This document shows, one piece after another, positions 7,354 through 14,533 of a stretch of 20,087 nt of DNA. The stretch spans positions 1 through 20,087 of the forward strand of contig DAOTUC010000233.1 in assembly GCA_034437315.1 (NCBI GenBank), written 5' to 3'. A program made the position numbers and the translations under genes. The notes beneath the pieces were generated by a model. It was not told where the DNA came from. It saw nothing but the letters and a program-made list of their open reading frames with translations, and did not search any database. Numbering within the stretch: the stretch's first letter is position 1; the number at the start of each line of letters is the position of its first letter. Origin of the DNA: DSAR01 sp034437315 (lineage in GTDB: Bacteria; Chloroflexota; Anaerolineae; B4-G1).

Positions 7354-8037
7354 ATGACGATCAAATTAACCTGGTACGGGCATTCGACATTTAACCTGGA
7401 TATCGGCGGGGCGACTGTCTTGATCGACCCTTTCATCACCAACAACCCCCTATCCCCTACCGCTGCCGGCGAGGTAAGCGCCGACTACATCATCGTAACC
7501 CACGGGCATGGCGATCACGTAGGCGACACAGTCGAAATCGCCAAGCGCACCGACGCCCTCGTCATCTCCAACTTTGAAATCTGCAATTGGTTGCAGGAAC
7601 AGGGCGTGTCAAACGTCCATCCGCAGCACATCGGCGGTGGGTTCCCTCACCCCTTTGGTTACCTGAAACTAACCATCGCCCATCACGGTTCCGCTTTGCC
7701 CGATGGCTCCTACGGCGGAAATCCCTGCGGGTTGCTGCTGTCCAGCGAAAATAAGAAATTGTATTTCGCCGGCGACACCGGTCTCTTCTATAGCATGCGT
7801 CTCATTGGAGAAGAGGGGCTCGACCTGGCCGTGTTGCCCATTGGGGACAACTTCACGATGGGCCCCGAAGACGCCCTGCGCGCCGTGAAATTGCTCGAAC
7901 CGGCGACGGTCATCCCCATTCATTACGACACCTTCGACGTCATCCGGCAAGACCCCAACGCATGGGCCGAGCTAGTCCGCGAGCAGACTGAAGCGGCGCC
8001 CCTTGTGCTCAATCCCGGCGAGAGCGTGGAGGTCTAA
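7354..8037 (+). CDS. UPF0173 family metal-dependent hydrolase (metallo-beta-lactamase fold)
   Basis: The 227-residue product is an UlaG-like cytoplasmic metallo-beta-lactamase-fold hydrolase of the UPF0173 (YtkL) group, whose physiological substrate is not settled. The start YGHSTF, the metal motif THGHGDH (H50, H52, D54, H55), H110 in AHHGS, D141 in AGDTG and H190 in IPIHYDTF supply the usual two-metal ligand set, so it should be active. Length is standard for the group. The ATG follows a purine-rich tract with GAGG about 6 nt upstream. The gene has its own strong promoter and lies 9 bp before the MFS gene, so the two may be co-transcribed. Confidence 0.9.
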   Translation: MTIKLTWYGHSTFNLDIGGATVLIDPFITNNPLSPTAAGEVSADYIIVTHGHGDHVGDTVEIAKRTDALVISNFEICNWLQEQGVSNVHPQHIGGGFPHPFGYLKLTIAHHGSALPDGSYGGNPCGLLLSSENKKLYFAGDTGLFYSMRLIGEEGLDLAVLPIGDNFTMGPEDALRAVKLLEPATVIPIHYDTFDVIRQDPNAWAELVREQTEAAPLVLNPGESVEV

Positions 8038-8046
8038 GTTATACCA

Positions 8047-9513
8047 ATGACGGCGGTCACAGATGTTGAGAAGCTGGCGCACGAACAGGGGATAATCATG
8101 GAAAAACCTCGTTGGTACAACTATCTGACGATCAACGCCTTCTGGTTAGGCCTCACGACAATCTCGCAGACGAATGCGCTCATCATTCCACTGCTCATCC
8201 AGAATTTTGTCGGGATCGATCGACAGGGTAAAACCTTCGGTCAATTGCGCCTCTATACGCTGATGGTCGCTTTGCTATTCCAGGCGCTGATGGGCATGTT
8301 GTCCGATCAAAGTCCATTGCGCTGGGGACGGCGGCGACCCTTCATCCTGGTCGGCGCGCTGCTGAACATCCTCTGCATGATCGCTCTCGGCGCTTCGACT
8401 AGCTACCGCGCGCTCCTCATCGCCGCCCTCTGCGCTCAAGCGGTCATCAACATCGCGCACGCGGCGCAACAAGGCTTGATCCCAGACCTCGTGCCCAAGG
8501 GGTATCGCGGGCGATTTTCCGCCGTCAAAGCCATTATGGAATTGCTCCCCGTGATCATCGTCGCCCTCACTGTAGGAAAGCTGGTCGCCGACGGCAATAT
8601 CTGGGGCGGCATCCTGGTCGCCAACGGCATTCTGTTCTTGTGCATGCTGGTCACGATGTGTGTGAAAGAACGCCCCCGCGAGCAACCGCCTCAGATAGAT
8701 TGGAAGCCCTTCGGTCGACTCTTCCTGATGACCATCATCTTTACGGTCATCATTCTTGGTATGGGTAAAATTGTAGACATCGTCGGCGCGCTGATCGCTG
8801 TGGGCGAATCGGTATCGGAACTTCGCCTCGTCATCGGGATGAGCGCCGCCGGCGTACTCACGATGTCCGGCGCCATCGTCCTGGGTATCGGGGGCAGCAT
8901 CCTCGTCGGCATCGGGCGCAACGAGATGCAAAAGAACCCCTCCTTCACGTGGTGGACCATCAATCGCCTGGCCTTCCTGGTCGGCGTCAACAACCTCTCC
9001 ACCTTCGCCGTCTATTTCATCCAGGCGCGTCTAGGGTTAGCGGGGACAAAAGCGGCGGAACCGGCGGCTAATCTGATGCTCGTCGTCGGCGTGATGATCT
9101 TAATCGCCGCTCTGCCCAGCGGGTGGCTATCAGACCAAATCGGGAAGAAAAAGCTCGTCATCGCCAGCGGTATAATCGCCGCCATCGGCACGGCGATCTT
9201 GCTCATCTCGCCCAGTATGGAGGTCCTATATCTCGGCGGGGGATTCGTGGGACTTGCCACCGGGATGTTCTACACGACAAATTGGGCGCTAGGCACCAAT
9301 ATCGTTCCACAGGAGAAGGCCGCCAGTTATCTGGGGGTTTCCAACCTGGCCGGGGCCGGAGCGGGCGCGATAGGCGCTTACATCGGCGGGCCAATTGCGG
9401 ATTATTTCGCCCAAACGGCCCAATCACCCTCGCTTGGATATTTGATCCTTTTTGCGATTTTTGGAGCTATGTTTTTACTATCTACCACCATCGTGTTCAA
9501 AGTAGATGAATAA
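8047..9513 (+). CDS. MFS transporter, 12 TM, SLC45/GPH-like sugar-type subgroup
   Basis: This is an inner-membrane secondary transporter of about 488 residues with 12 predicted helices in two halves. The loop after TM2 has GMLSDQSPLRWGRRRPFILVG, a motif-A variant typical of the SLC45/glycoside-pentoside-type MFS proteins. The second half has a matching GWLSDQIGKKKLVIASG loop. The substrate cannot be read from sequence; a sugar or glycoside is a family-based guess. ATG 8047 is 9 bp after the previous stop, with GGAGG rather far upstream. ATG 8098 (MEKPRWYNY) has a better placed AGGGG and is an equally plausible start. The plus strand here is C-rich, unlike the genes further right. Confidence 0.88.
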   Translation: MTAVTDVEKLAHEQGIIMEKPRWYNYLTINAFWLGLTTISQTNALIIPLLIQNFVGIDRQGKTFGQLRLYTLMVALLFQALMGMLSDQSPLRWGRRRPFILVGALLNILCMIALGASTSYRALLIAALCAQAVINIAHAAQQGLIPDLVPKGYRGRFSAVKAIMELLPVIIVALTVGKLVADGNIWGGILVANGILFLCMLVTMCVKERPREQPPQIDWKPFGRLFLMTIIFTVIILGMGKIVDIVGALIAVGESVSELRLVIGMSAAGVLTMSGAIVLGIGGSILVGIGRNEMQKNPSFTWWTINRLAFLVGVNNLSTFAVYFIQARLGLAGTKAAEPAANLMLVVGVMILIAALPSGWLSDQIGKKKLVIASGIIAAIGTAILLISPSMEVLYLGGGFVGLATGMFYTTNWALGTNIVPQEKAASYLGVSNLAGAGAGAIGAYIGGPIADYFAQTAQSPSLGYLILFAIFGAMFLLSTTIVFKVDE

Positions 9514-9634
9514 GCGAAACGACAGCCCCGCCAATCAGTTCGGGCCTATCCGCCGTAAATGCAGACACGGGTTAACTTCAACCCAATGAAGCCACACCAC
9601 ATTCTGGAGCAACTTTTCTAAGCGGATTCCCTTT

Positions 9635-9685
9635 AGCTTTCGGGAAGGTTCTCAGCAGATATCTAAGGTTTATCCAAAGTTCAGT
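9635..9685. repeat. Solo copy of the MITE right end
   Basis: This 51-bp segment matches 7026-7076 at 47 of 51 positions in the same orientation (agctttcgggaaggttctca to the final tcagt). No left end is seen nearby, so it is a truncated or solo end. The rest of 9514-9634 shows no gene, promoter or clear terminator. Confidence 0.75.
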
Positions 9686-9687
9686 GA

Positions 9688-10138
9688 TGGTTAGTATAGT
9701 ATTATCTGGTTATATCTTTGTTATATGTAAGGTAGTCGTAGTAGTAGGGCTGTTGATATTGTGGATTCCTGCGCCTGGTTATCGTCTCTGTCGGTAGATG
9801 TAGTGGATGTATGCGCTCCTTGGTGTAGTTCTAGGGGTGGAAGGCGCAAAAGTTATGCACAGCCAATTGGGGATAGCTGGGGAAAAACGGATGGGGCGTC
9901 ACCTGTCATCTTCGGCGACGGACGATCGAGACGACGCATGGGGCGACCGTCGCCCAAAGTTATCCACAGGCGAAGGCGGTTATCCACAGGAAAAGGCGAG
10001 TTATCCACAGGTTGAGGGCTGCTCTGGCGCTTTTCCCCCGGCGCGAAGCCTATATGTAGGCGTCGGAGAGCGAGGATAGCCACTCCTAGGGGGGGTGTGG
10101 ATGTTTTAGACAGGGTGTGGAAAACCGGATTTTGCACA
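9688..10138. other. Candidate replication origin (oriC) with DnaA-box cluster
   Basis: Left to right there is an AT-rich stretch (9688-9730), a run of TAG triplets (tagtcgtagtagtag, about 9733-9747), then DnaA boxes. Perfect TTATCCACA boxes are at 9960, 9980 and 10001. Boxes fitting TTWTNCACA are TTATGCACA at 9853, TTTTGCACA at 10130 and TGTGGAAAA (reverse) at 10116. Weaker reverse boxes (7 of 9) are TGTGGATTC at 9760 and TGTGGATGT at 10096. The three central boxes sit in a 20-21 bp iteron-like repeat. No dnaA or dnaN is in the window, so the call rests on the boxes and their layout. No convincing gene lies here; short frames in it were rejected. Confidence 0.65.
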
Positions 10139-10160
10139 GGAAAGCGAGCGCCGCCTTTGA

Positions 10161-10188
10161 TTGACGCATTGGGCGCTTATGCTATACT
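10161..10188 (+). promoter_or_regulatory. Promoter of the Trm112-like gene cluster
   Basis: TTGACG (10161-10166) and TATACT (10183-10188) are 16 bp apart. Predicted start is near 10195, about 78 nt before the ATG at 10273. The promoter begins 23 bp after the last DnaA box. Confidence 0.68.
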
Positions 10189-10272
10189 ATGCCATCCATT
10201 TGCATGCTGAAAAATTCCACTTACTCTGAACCCTTGTTGGTGCTGGGCTATGTGTAGTCAGGAGGTTACGAT

Positions 10273-10518
10273 ATGGTAAAGCAAGATCTGCTGGACATTC
10301 TGCGTTGTCCTTATTGCGTCAGCGGCGAGACCCGTAAACCCGGCGACGATCCCGGGCAACTCGAATTGCTCCACGATTGCTGGCTGATCTGCCAGGAACC
10401 GGATTGCGACCGGAAATATCCCATCCGCGATGATATTCCCGTCATGCTGATCGAGGAAGGGGACAAATGGGCCCACGTCGCTGTGGAAGATTTGCCGACG
10501 CCGCCCCCGGCTGCGTGA
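10273..10518 (+). CDS. Trm112 family zinc-ribbon protein
   Basis: An 81-residue protein beginning LLDILRCPYC, the hallmark of the Trm112/UPF0434 family. In eukaryotes and archaea Trm112 activates tRNA and protein methyltransferases. The bacterial members are small zinc-ribbon proteins of unclear role. Likely zinc ligands are C12 and C15, then C40 and C45. The second pair is spaced C-x4-C instead of the usual C-x2-C before the KYPIRDDIPVML motif, and C36 is an extra cysteine. The tail (DLPTPPPAA) is probably disordered. AGGAGG lies 8 nt before the ATG, a strong ribosome binding site. First gene of a compact four-gene run. Confidence 0.82.
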   Translation: MVKQDLLDILRCPYCVSGETRKPGDDPGQLELLHDCWLICQEPDCDRKYPIRDDIPVMLIEEGDKWAHVAVEDLPTPPPAA

Positions 10519-10522
10519 CGCG

Positions 10523-10753
10523 ATGTTTCAGTGGCGGGTGATCTTGTTGGCGACGTTGGCCGTCGCCTTGCTTCTGGGAGGCCTCATCGCCCTCATTTTG
10601 CCCGATCAATATGAAGGGCCGCCTGTTTTTGAGATTAACGATCAACACACCATCCAGGCGGCCGATGTATTGGCCGGCTTTCTGCTGATCCTGGGATGTG
10701 CGGTGGCCTGGAGCGCCGGGGCGTTGTGGCAGCGGGAAATCTATGCCGCATAA
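10523..10753 (+). CDS. Small two-helix membrane protein
   Basis: A 76-residue protein with two clear hydrophobic helices (about residues 5-26 and 46-68) joined by a short polar loop (LPDQYEGPPVFEINDQHT). I do not recognise a family. It starts 4 bp after the Trm112-like stop and its end overlaps the DUF123 gene by 11 bp, which supports it as a real coding frame. No motif for catalysis or binding is visible. Confidence 0.65.
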   Translation: MFQWRVILLATLAVALLLGGLIALILPDQYEGPPVFEINDQHTIQAADVLAGFLLILGCAVAWSAGALWQREIYAA

Positions 10754-11222
10754 TCGTCAGTGTGATCTGCCGCTCCAAGTGGAACTGCCCGCCGAACCGG
10801 CGACTTACGTGCTCGTCTTGCGTTTGAAACGCCCTGCTGATATCACCATCGGCAAACTGGGGCGCTTTTCGTTTCCCGCCGGTTGGTACGCCTACGTGGG
10901 CAGTGGGCGTGGACCGGGCGGGTTGTCCGCCCGCATCTCCCGACACTTGCAGGACGCCAAAGCCCTGCATTGGCACATCGACTATCTGCGCGTTCACGCG
11001 CGACCGGTCGCGCTCTGGTACCGCCTGGGCGAGGAAAACCGGGAATGCCGCTGGGCGCAGGCGCTTTCGGCGACCGGCGGAGCGAAAGCGCCTGCGCCCC
11101 GTTTCGGTGCTTCCGACTGCCGTTGCCCGGCGCATCTATACCATTTCGCCGCGCCCCCAGACCGGGCGGCTTTTAGCCGAGAGGCAGGGATCCGAATCTT
11201 GATGGAGACATTCGATGATTGA
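10743..11222 (+). CDS. DUF123 / GIY-YIG-like nuclease-related protein
   Basis: This 159-residue product (from MPHNRQCDLP) carries the DUF123 pattern: TYVLVLRL, then FSFPAGWYAYVGSGRGPGGL, RHL, HWHIDYLR, and near the end FGASDCRCPAHLYHF. DUF123 is a GIY-YIG-related domain found alone or fused to endonuclease III. A nucleic-acid role is inferred but not shown. The start overlaps the preceding membrane-protein gene by 11 bp. A longer in-frame start at 10698 would read through most of that gene's last 56 bases, so the shorter start is preferred. The stop overlaps the next ATG by 8 bp, so translation is probably coupled. Confidence 0.82.
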   Translation: MPHNRQCDLPLQVELPAEPATYVLVLRLKRPADITIGKLGRFSFPAGWYAYVGSGRGPGGLSARISRHLQDAKALHWHIDYLRVHARPVALWYRLGEENRECRWAQALSATGGAKAPAPRFGASDCRCPAHLYHFAAPPDRAAFSREAGIRILMETFDD

Positions 11223-11817
11223 AACGCTCAGGCGCTTTCTGGATTGCGTTGAGGCCAGCGACGACCGGTGTGCAGAGGCGGCGGCGCAGGCGCTGTCCGA
11301 TGTGAGCGATGGTGAGTCCGCTGTGCTACCGACCATACGTGATCTCCTATCCGACGTGGACGCCGACCGCCGCTGGTGGGGCGTCCGCGCCCTGGCTGCT
11401 GTGGGCGCCCGTCTTCCACCGGCGCGCCTGCTCGACCTGTTGACCCAGGCGCTGGACGACGCCGACCCCGGTGTGCGCGCTTGCGCCGCCCAGGTCGCCG
11501 GGGAGTTGCGCCTTTCCGGGGCCGTACCCGCGCTCGTGCGTCGCCTGGCCGATCTTGATCCGCTGGCGGCCCGTGTGGCGGCCGATAGCCTGGGTCGTAT
11601 TGGCGCGCCGGCGGTCCAGCCTCTCATCGCCGCCCTCCAGGCCGGCGAGACGCCCGTACGCGCTGGCGCGGCGCGGGCTCTGTTCATCATCCAGCCAGAA
11701 CAGGCCGTCGTCCCGCTTTGCGAGGCGTTGGACGATCCCAGCGCCATCGTCAGCCATTATGCCAGCCAGGCCCTGGAGCAAATGGGCGTGGGCCTGCTGC
11801 TCTTCCGTCCATCCTGA
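11215..11817 (+). CDS. HEAT-repeat (PBS lyase-type) protein
   Basis: A 200-residue soluble, alanine-rich helical protein made of about five HEAT repeats. Recurrent units such as RWWGVRALAAVG, VRACAAQVAGEL, ARVAADSLGRIG and VRAGAARALFII are seen at about 30-residue steps from residue 50 to 190. Such proteins usually act as binding scaffolds, and no catalytic motif is seen. The ATG overlaps the DUF123 stop by 8 bp, making it the last member of the Trm112-DUF123 run. Partner and function are unknown. Confidence 0.82.
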   Translation: MIETLRRFLDCVEASDDRCAEAAAQALSDVSDGESAVLPTIRDLLSDVDADRRWWGVRALAAVGARLPPARLLDLLTQALDDADPGVRACAAQVAGELRLSGAVPALVRRLADLDPLAARVAADSLGRIGAPAVQPLIAALQAGETPVRAGAARALFIIQPEQAVVPLCEALDDPSAIVSHYASQALEQMGVGLLLFRPS

Positions 11818-11850
11818 AATGATCCAAGCTATTCCGAGGGAGCGTTTAAA

Positions 11851-13428
11851 ATGTCCCGCATTCAACAGATAGACGTAAATGTAATCACCGGTGCGATTCA
11901 ACAGCGCGATGTGGATGGTATTGTCGTGAACCTGTTCGAGGGGCAGCAAGAACCGGGAGGCGCGACCGGCGCAGTCGACGCCGCGCTCGGCGGCCCGATT
12001 CAAGAGCTGATCGCAGCAGGCGATTTCGCGGGAAAGGCCGGCCAGACCGCCGTCCTCTACCCGCGCGGCGCGGTTCCCGCCCGGCGGGTGATCCTGGTGG
12101 GCCTAGGTTCGCGGGATGATTTTGATGACGCCCCGGCCGAGGCGGTGCGCCGGGCGGCCGCTCACGCTGCACAGAAGGCCCGCGACTTGCAGATCGCGCG
12201 TTTCGCCAGCATCTTGCACGGTGCAGGGAGCGGCGGGCTATCGGTGGAGGAGGCCGCGCAGGCGGTGACCGAGGGCAGCCTGCTGGGCTTATATGAGTAC
12301 CGGGGGCAGAAGACCGACGAACCGGAGAAGACGCCGCCCCAGGTGTTGGAATTGATCGTCTTTGACGAGGAGGCCCGCGCCGACGACGTCCCATCCGCCC
12401 AGCGCGGCGTGGACGCGGCTCGCGCTATCGTTTCCGGCGTGGCGCTGGCGCGCGATCTGGTCAACCTGCCGCCCAATATCTGCACGCCGACCTACCTGGC
12501 CCAGGCCGCCGAGGAGGTCGCCGGAGATGTCGGCCTGCAGATCGAGGTGTTGGACCGGGCGCAGATGGAGGCGCTGCATATGGGCGCGCTGTTGGCGGTG
12601 GCCCAGGGCAGCGACGCGCCGCCCAAATTCATCATCCTGGAACACAACGCCGACCGGGCTGCCGAGTGGCCCACCATCGTCCTGGTCGGCAAAGGGGTGA
12701 CCTTCGACACCGGCGGGTACAGCCTCAAGTCTGGCGAGGGTATGCAGACGATGAAGACCGATATGGCGGGCGCGGCGGCCGTCATCGGCGCGCTGCGCGC
12801 CATCGGTGAGTTGGACGTCCCCCTGCACGTGGTCGGGCTGGTCCCGGCCTCCGACAATATGATCAGTGGGCGGGCTTACCGTCCCCAGGAGGTCTTCACT
12901 GCCAGCAACGGCGTCACCATTGAGATCGTCAGCACCGACGCCGAGGGGCGCATGTTGTTGGCCGACGCCCTGGTCTACGCCAGGCGGTACGAACCGGCCG
13001 CCGTGGTCGATATCGCCACGCTGACGGGCGCCTGTTACGTCGCTCTGGGCGGCGCGGCGGCGGGGCTGTTCAGCACGGACGAGGGGTTGCGCGACGCGCT
13101 GTTGGCGGCCGGCGATGCGACCGCCGAGAAACTGTGGCCGATGCCGCTGTTTCCCGGGTACAAGAAATCGCTCGAATCGGCGACAGCCGACGTCAAGAAC
13201 AGCGGTGGGCGGGGGAGCGGCGTTGGTTCGTCCGCTACGTTCCTCAAACAATTTGTCGATTATCCCGCCTGGGCGCACGTGGATATGGCTGGACTGGCGT
13301 TCAACAGCGGCGATACACCCACAGCGTACCGTGATACCGCCTACGCGCCCAAGAAGAGCGCCACCGGTTTTGGCGTGCGCCTGTTCGCCGAATTAGTGCG
13401 GCGTTGGGCCGTTTCCTCCAATTTGTAA
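11851..13428 (+). CDS. pepA: Leucyl aminopeptidase (M17 family)
   Basis: A cytosolic two-metal aminopeptidase that removes N-terminal residues from peptides; 525 residues, with an N-terminal macro-like domain (about 1-175) and a catalytic C-terminal domain. Metal ligands are visible: K281 and D286 in VGKGVTFDTGGYSLK, D304 in MKTDMAG, and D363 and E365 in the family signature STDAEGRMLLADAL (usual NTDAEGRL). Catalytic K293 and R367 are present. All active-site residues are intact. GGGAG lies about 10 nt before the ATG. It begins 33 bp after the HEAT gene, so it may be read from the same promoter. Confidence 0.95.
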   Translation: MSRIQQIDVNVITGAIQQRDVDGIVVNLFEGQQEPGGATGAVDAALGGPIQELIAAGDFAGKAGQTAVLYPRGAVPARRVILVGLGSRDDFDDAPAEAVRRAAAHAAQKARDLQIARFASILHGAGSGGLSVEEAAQAVTEGSLLGLYEYRGQKTDEPEKTPPQVLELIVFDEEARADDVPSAQRGVDAARAIVSGVALARDLVNLPPNICTPTYLAQAAEEVAGDVGLQIEVLDRAQMEALHMGALLAVAQGSDAPPKFIILEHNADRAAEWPTIVLVGKGVTFDTGGYSLKSGEGMQTMKTDMAGAAAVIGALRAIGELDVPLHVVGLVPASDNMISGRAYRPQEVFTASNGVTIEIVSTDAEGRMLLADALVYARRYEPAAVVDIATLTGACYVALGGAAAGLFSTDEGLRDALLAAGDATAEKLWPMPLFPGYKKSLESATADVKNSGGRGSGVGSSATFLKQFVDYPAWAHVDMAGLAFNSGDTPTAYRDTAYAPKKSATGFGVRLFAELVRRWAVSSNL

Positions 13429-13454
13429 ATGCACCAGATCGTAAGGGGTTGACG

Positions 13455-14396
13455 ATGTATTTTCAGGATGAACCACAAGACCTATATGCGCCCCCCCCTG
13501 ATTGGGCCGATTTTTTCACCGGGCGAGCTTATGAGGCGTTTTTGCAGTTGGTGCTCAATTATTTTCAAGCGCGTGAAATCGACGTGGCGGTCGGCGACGG
13601 CGTCCTGATAGATCATGATCGGGACATCCATTTTGGGCTTCAGAACCTGGCTCAGATGTGTCACCGGAGCAATCGAGATGATTGGTCCGCTATTATCGAG
13701 ATGCATTTCGACAGTCTGTGGGACGCGGAGAGGGAGCGGAAATCTTTGGACCGCAAGAAACAGGACTTTTCCGCGATCCACGATATGTTAGCCGTCCGGT
13801 TGTGGCCGGCCGATTACCTGTCATCCCTGTCCAAGGCCGACATCGTCTATCGAGAGGACATAGAAGGGACGGTGTCTGTGTTGGTGTTCGACCTTCAAAA
13901 CTCGATCATCCAGGTCGCGACGTCCGACGCCGCGCTTTGGGGCCGGGAGACTGATGAGCTTTTCGAGATCGGTTTGCAGAATACGTGGCGGGGCGAGTCC
14001 CCTGATATTTTGATGGAGGATTTGGGAGACGACGTCCAAGTCGCCGTTTTTCAGGGGCGCAGCTTCTACGTCGCGACCCACGCGCTGCTCCTGGAGGATT
14101 ACGCGGGATATGTGGGGACGTATGGCTCGCTCGTCATCATCCCTCACCGCCACGTGATGGTATGCTATCCCATTGAGGATGCGAACGTCATGATGGCGCT
14201 GGATAAGTTAATCATCATCGCCATCCAGATGTACAACGAGGGGCCGGGTTCCATCAGCCCGCGCCTATACTGGTACGAAAATGGCCGATTTACCGATTTA
14301 TCCTACCAGATTGTGGACGATCATCAATTGCACTTTGTGCCGCCGGAGGAATTTCTCGCGCTTTTGCAAGATCTGTCGGATGCATCTTCTCAATAA
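13455..14396 (+). CDS. Uncharacterised protein, weakly DUF1444-like
   Basis: A soluble protein of 313 residues from MYFQDEPQDLY; this start has AAGGGG 7 nt upstream, and a longer in-frame start at 13404 overlaps pepA. No catalytic motif is recognised. The arrangement of VLNYFQ, a basic/acidic segment ending in NLAQMC, then ETDELFEIGLQNT and later MYNEGPGSISPRLYWYENG loosely recalls DUF1444/YtpQ proteins, but I am not confident. Its final four residues (A partly, then SSQ) and its TAA lie in the end of the 107-bp MITE-like element, so its natural C terminus may have been replaced. Confidence 0.7.
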   Translation: MYFQDEPQDLYAPPPDWADFFTGRAYEAFLQLVLNYFQAREIDVAVGDGVLIDHDRDIHFGLQNLAQMCHRSNRDDWSAIIEMHFDSLWDAERERKSLDRKKQDFSAIHDMLAVRLWPADYLSSLSKADIVYREDIEGTVSVLVFDLQNSIIQVATSDAALWGRETDELFEIGLQNTWRGESPDILMEDLGDDVQVAVFQGRSFYVATHALLLEDYAGYVGTYGSLVIIPHRHVMVCYPIEDANVMMALDKLIIIAIQMYNEGPGSISPRLYWYENGRFTDLSYQIVDDHQLHFVPPEEFLALLQDLSDASSQ

Positions 14397-14489
14397 TTTG
14401 AGGGTGAAATTGTTTGTAGTGCGCGCTTCAGTGCGCTTTTGCGGCGCTGAAGCGCGTACTACGAACGCCCCCGGGTTTTTAAGAAGATA
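14383..14489. mobile_element. 107-bp MITE-like element, copy 1
   Basis: The ends are catcttctcaa and ttaagaagata (near-perfect inverted). A 55-nt palindromic core lies at 14412-14466 (gtttgtagtgcgcgcttcag with its imperfect complement). Flanking 10-mers ctgtcggatg and ctgccggagc agree at 7 of 10 positions, as expected of an aged target duplication. It has exactly the same length as copy 2 at 18925-19031. No transposase is encoded. Confidence 0.7.
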
Positions 14490-14533
14490 CTGCCGGAGCA
14501 GGGATACGGAATACTATCTTTTGAGGAGTCGAA

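Noticed and set aside
9960..10009. CRISPR-like array (three repeats at about 20 bp)
   Set aside because: The conserved unit is only 9-12 bp and equals the DnaA box; spacing is too short and there are no cas genes.
9761..10137. Short frames of about 84-94 codons on both strands around 9760-10137
   Set aside because: They run through the DnaA-box cluster; repeated peptide words simply reflect the repeated boxes, and no ribosome site was seen.
12289..13278. 329-codon minus-strand frame
   Set aside because: It is antisense to the catalytic domain of pepA, whose active-site motifs are all intact; its Gly/Arg/Asp-rich composition is typical of shadow frames.
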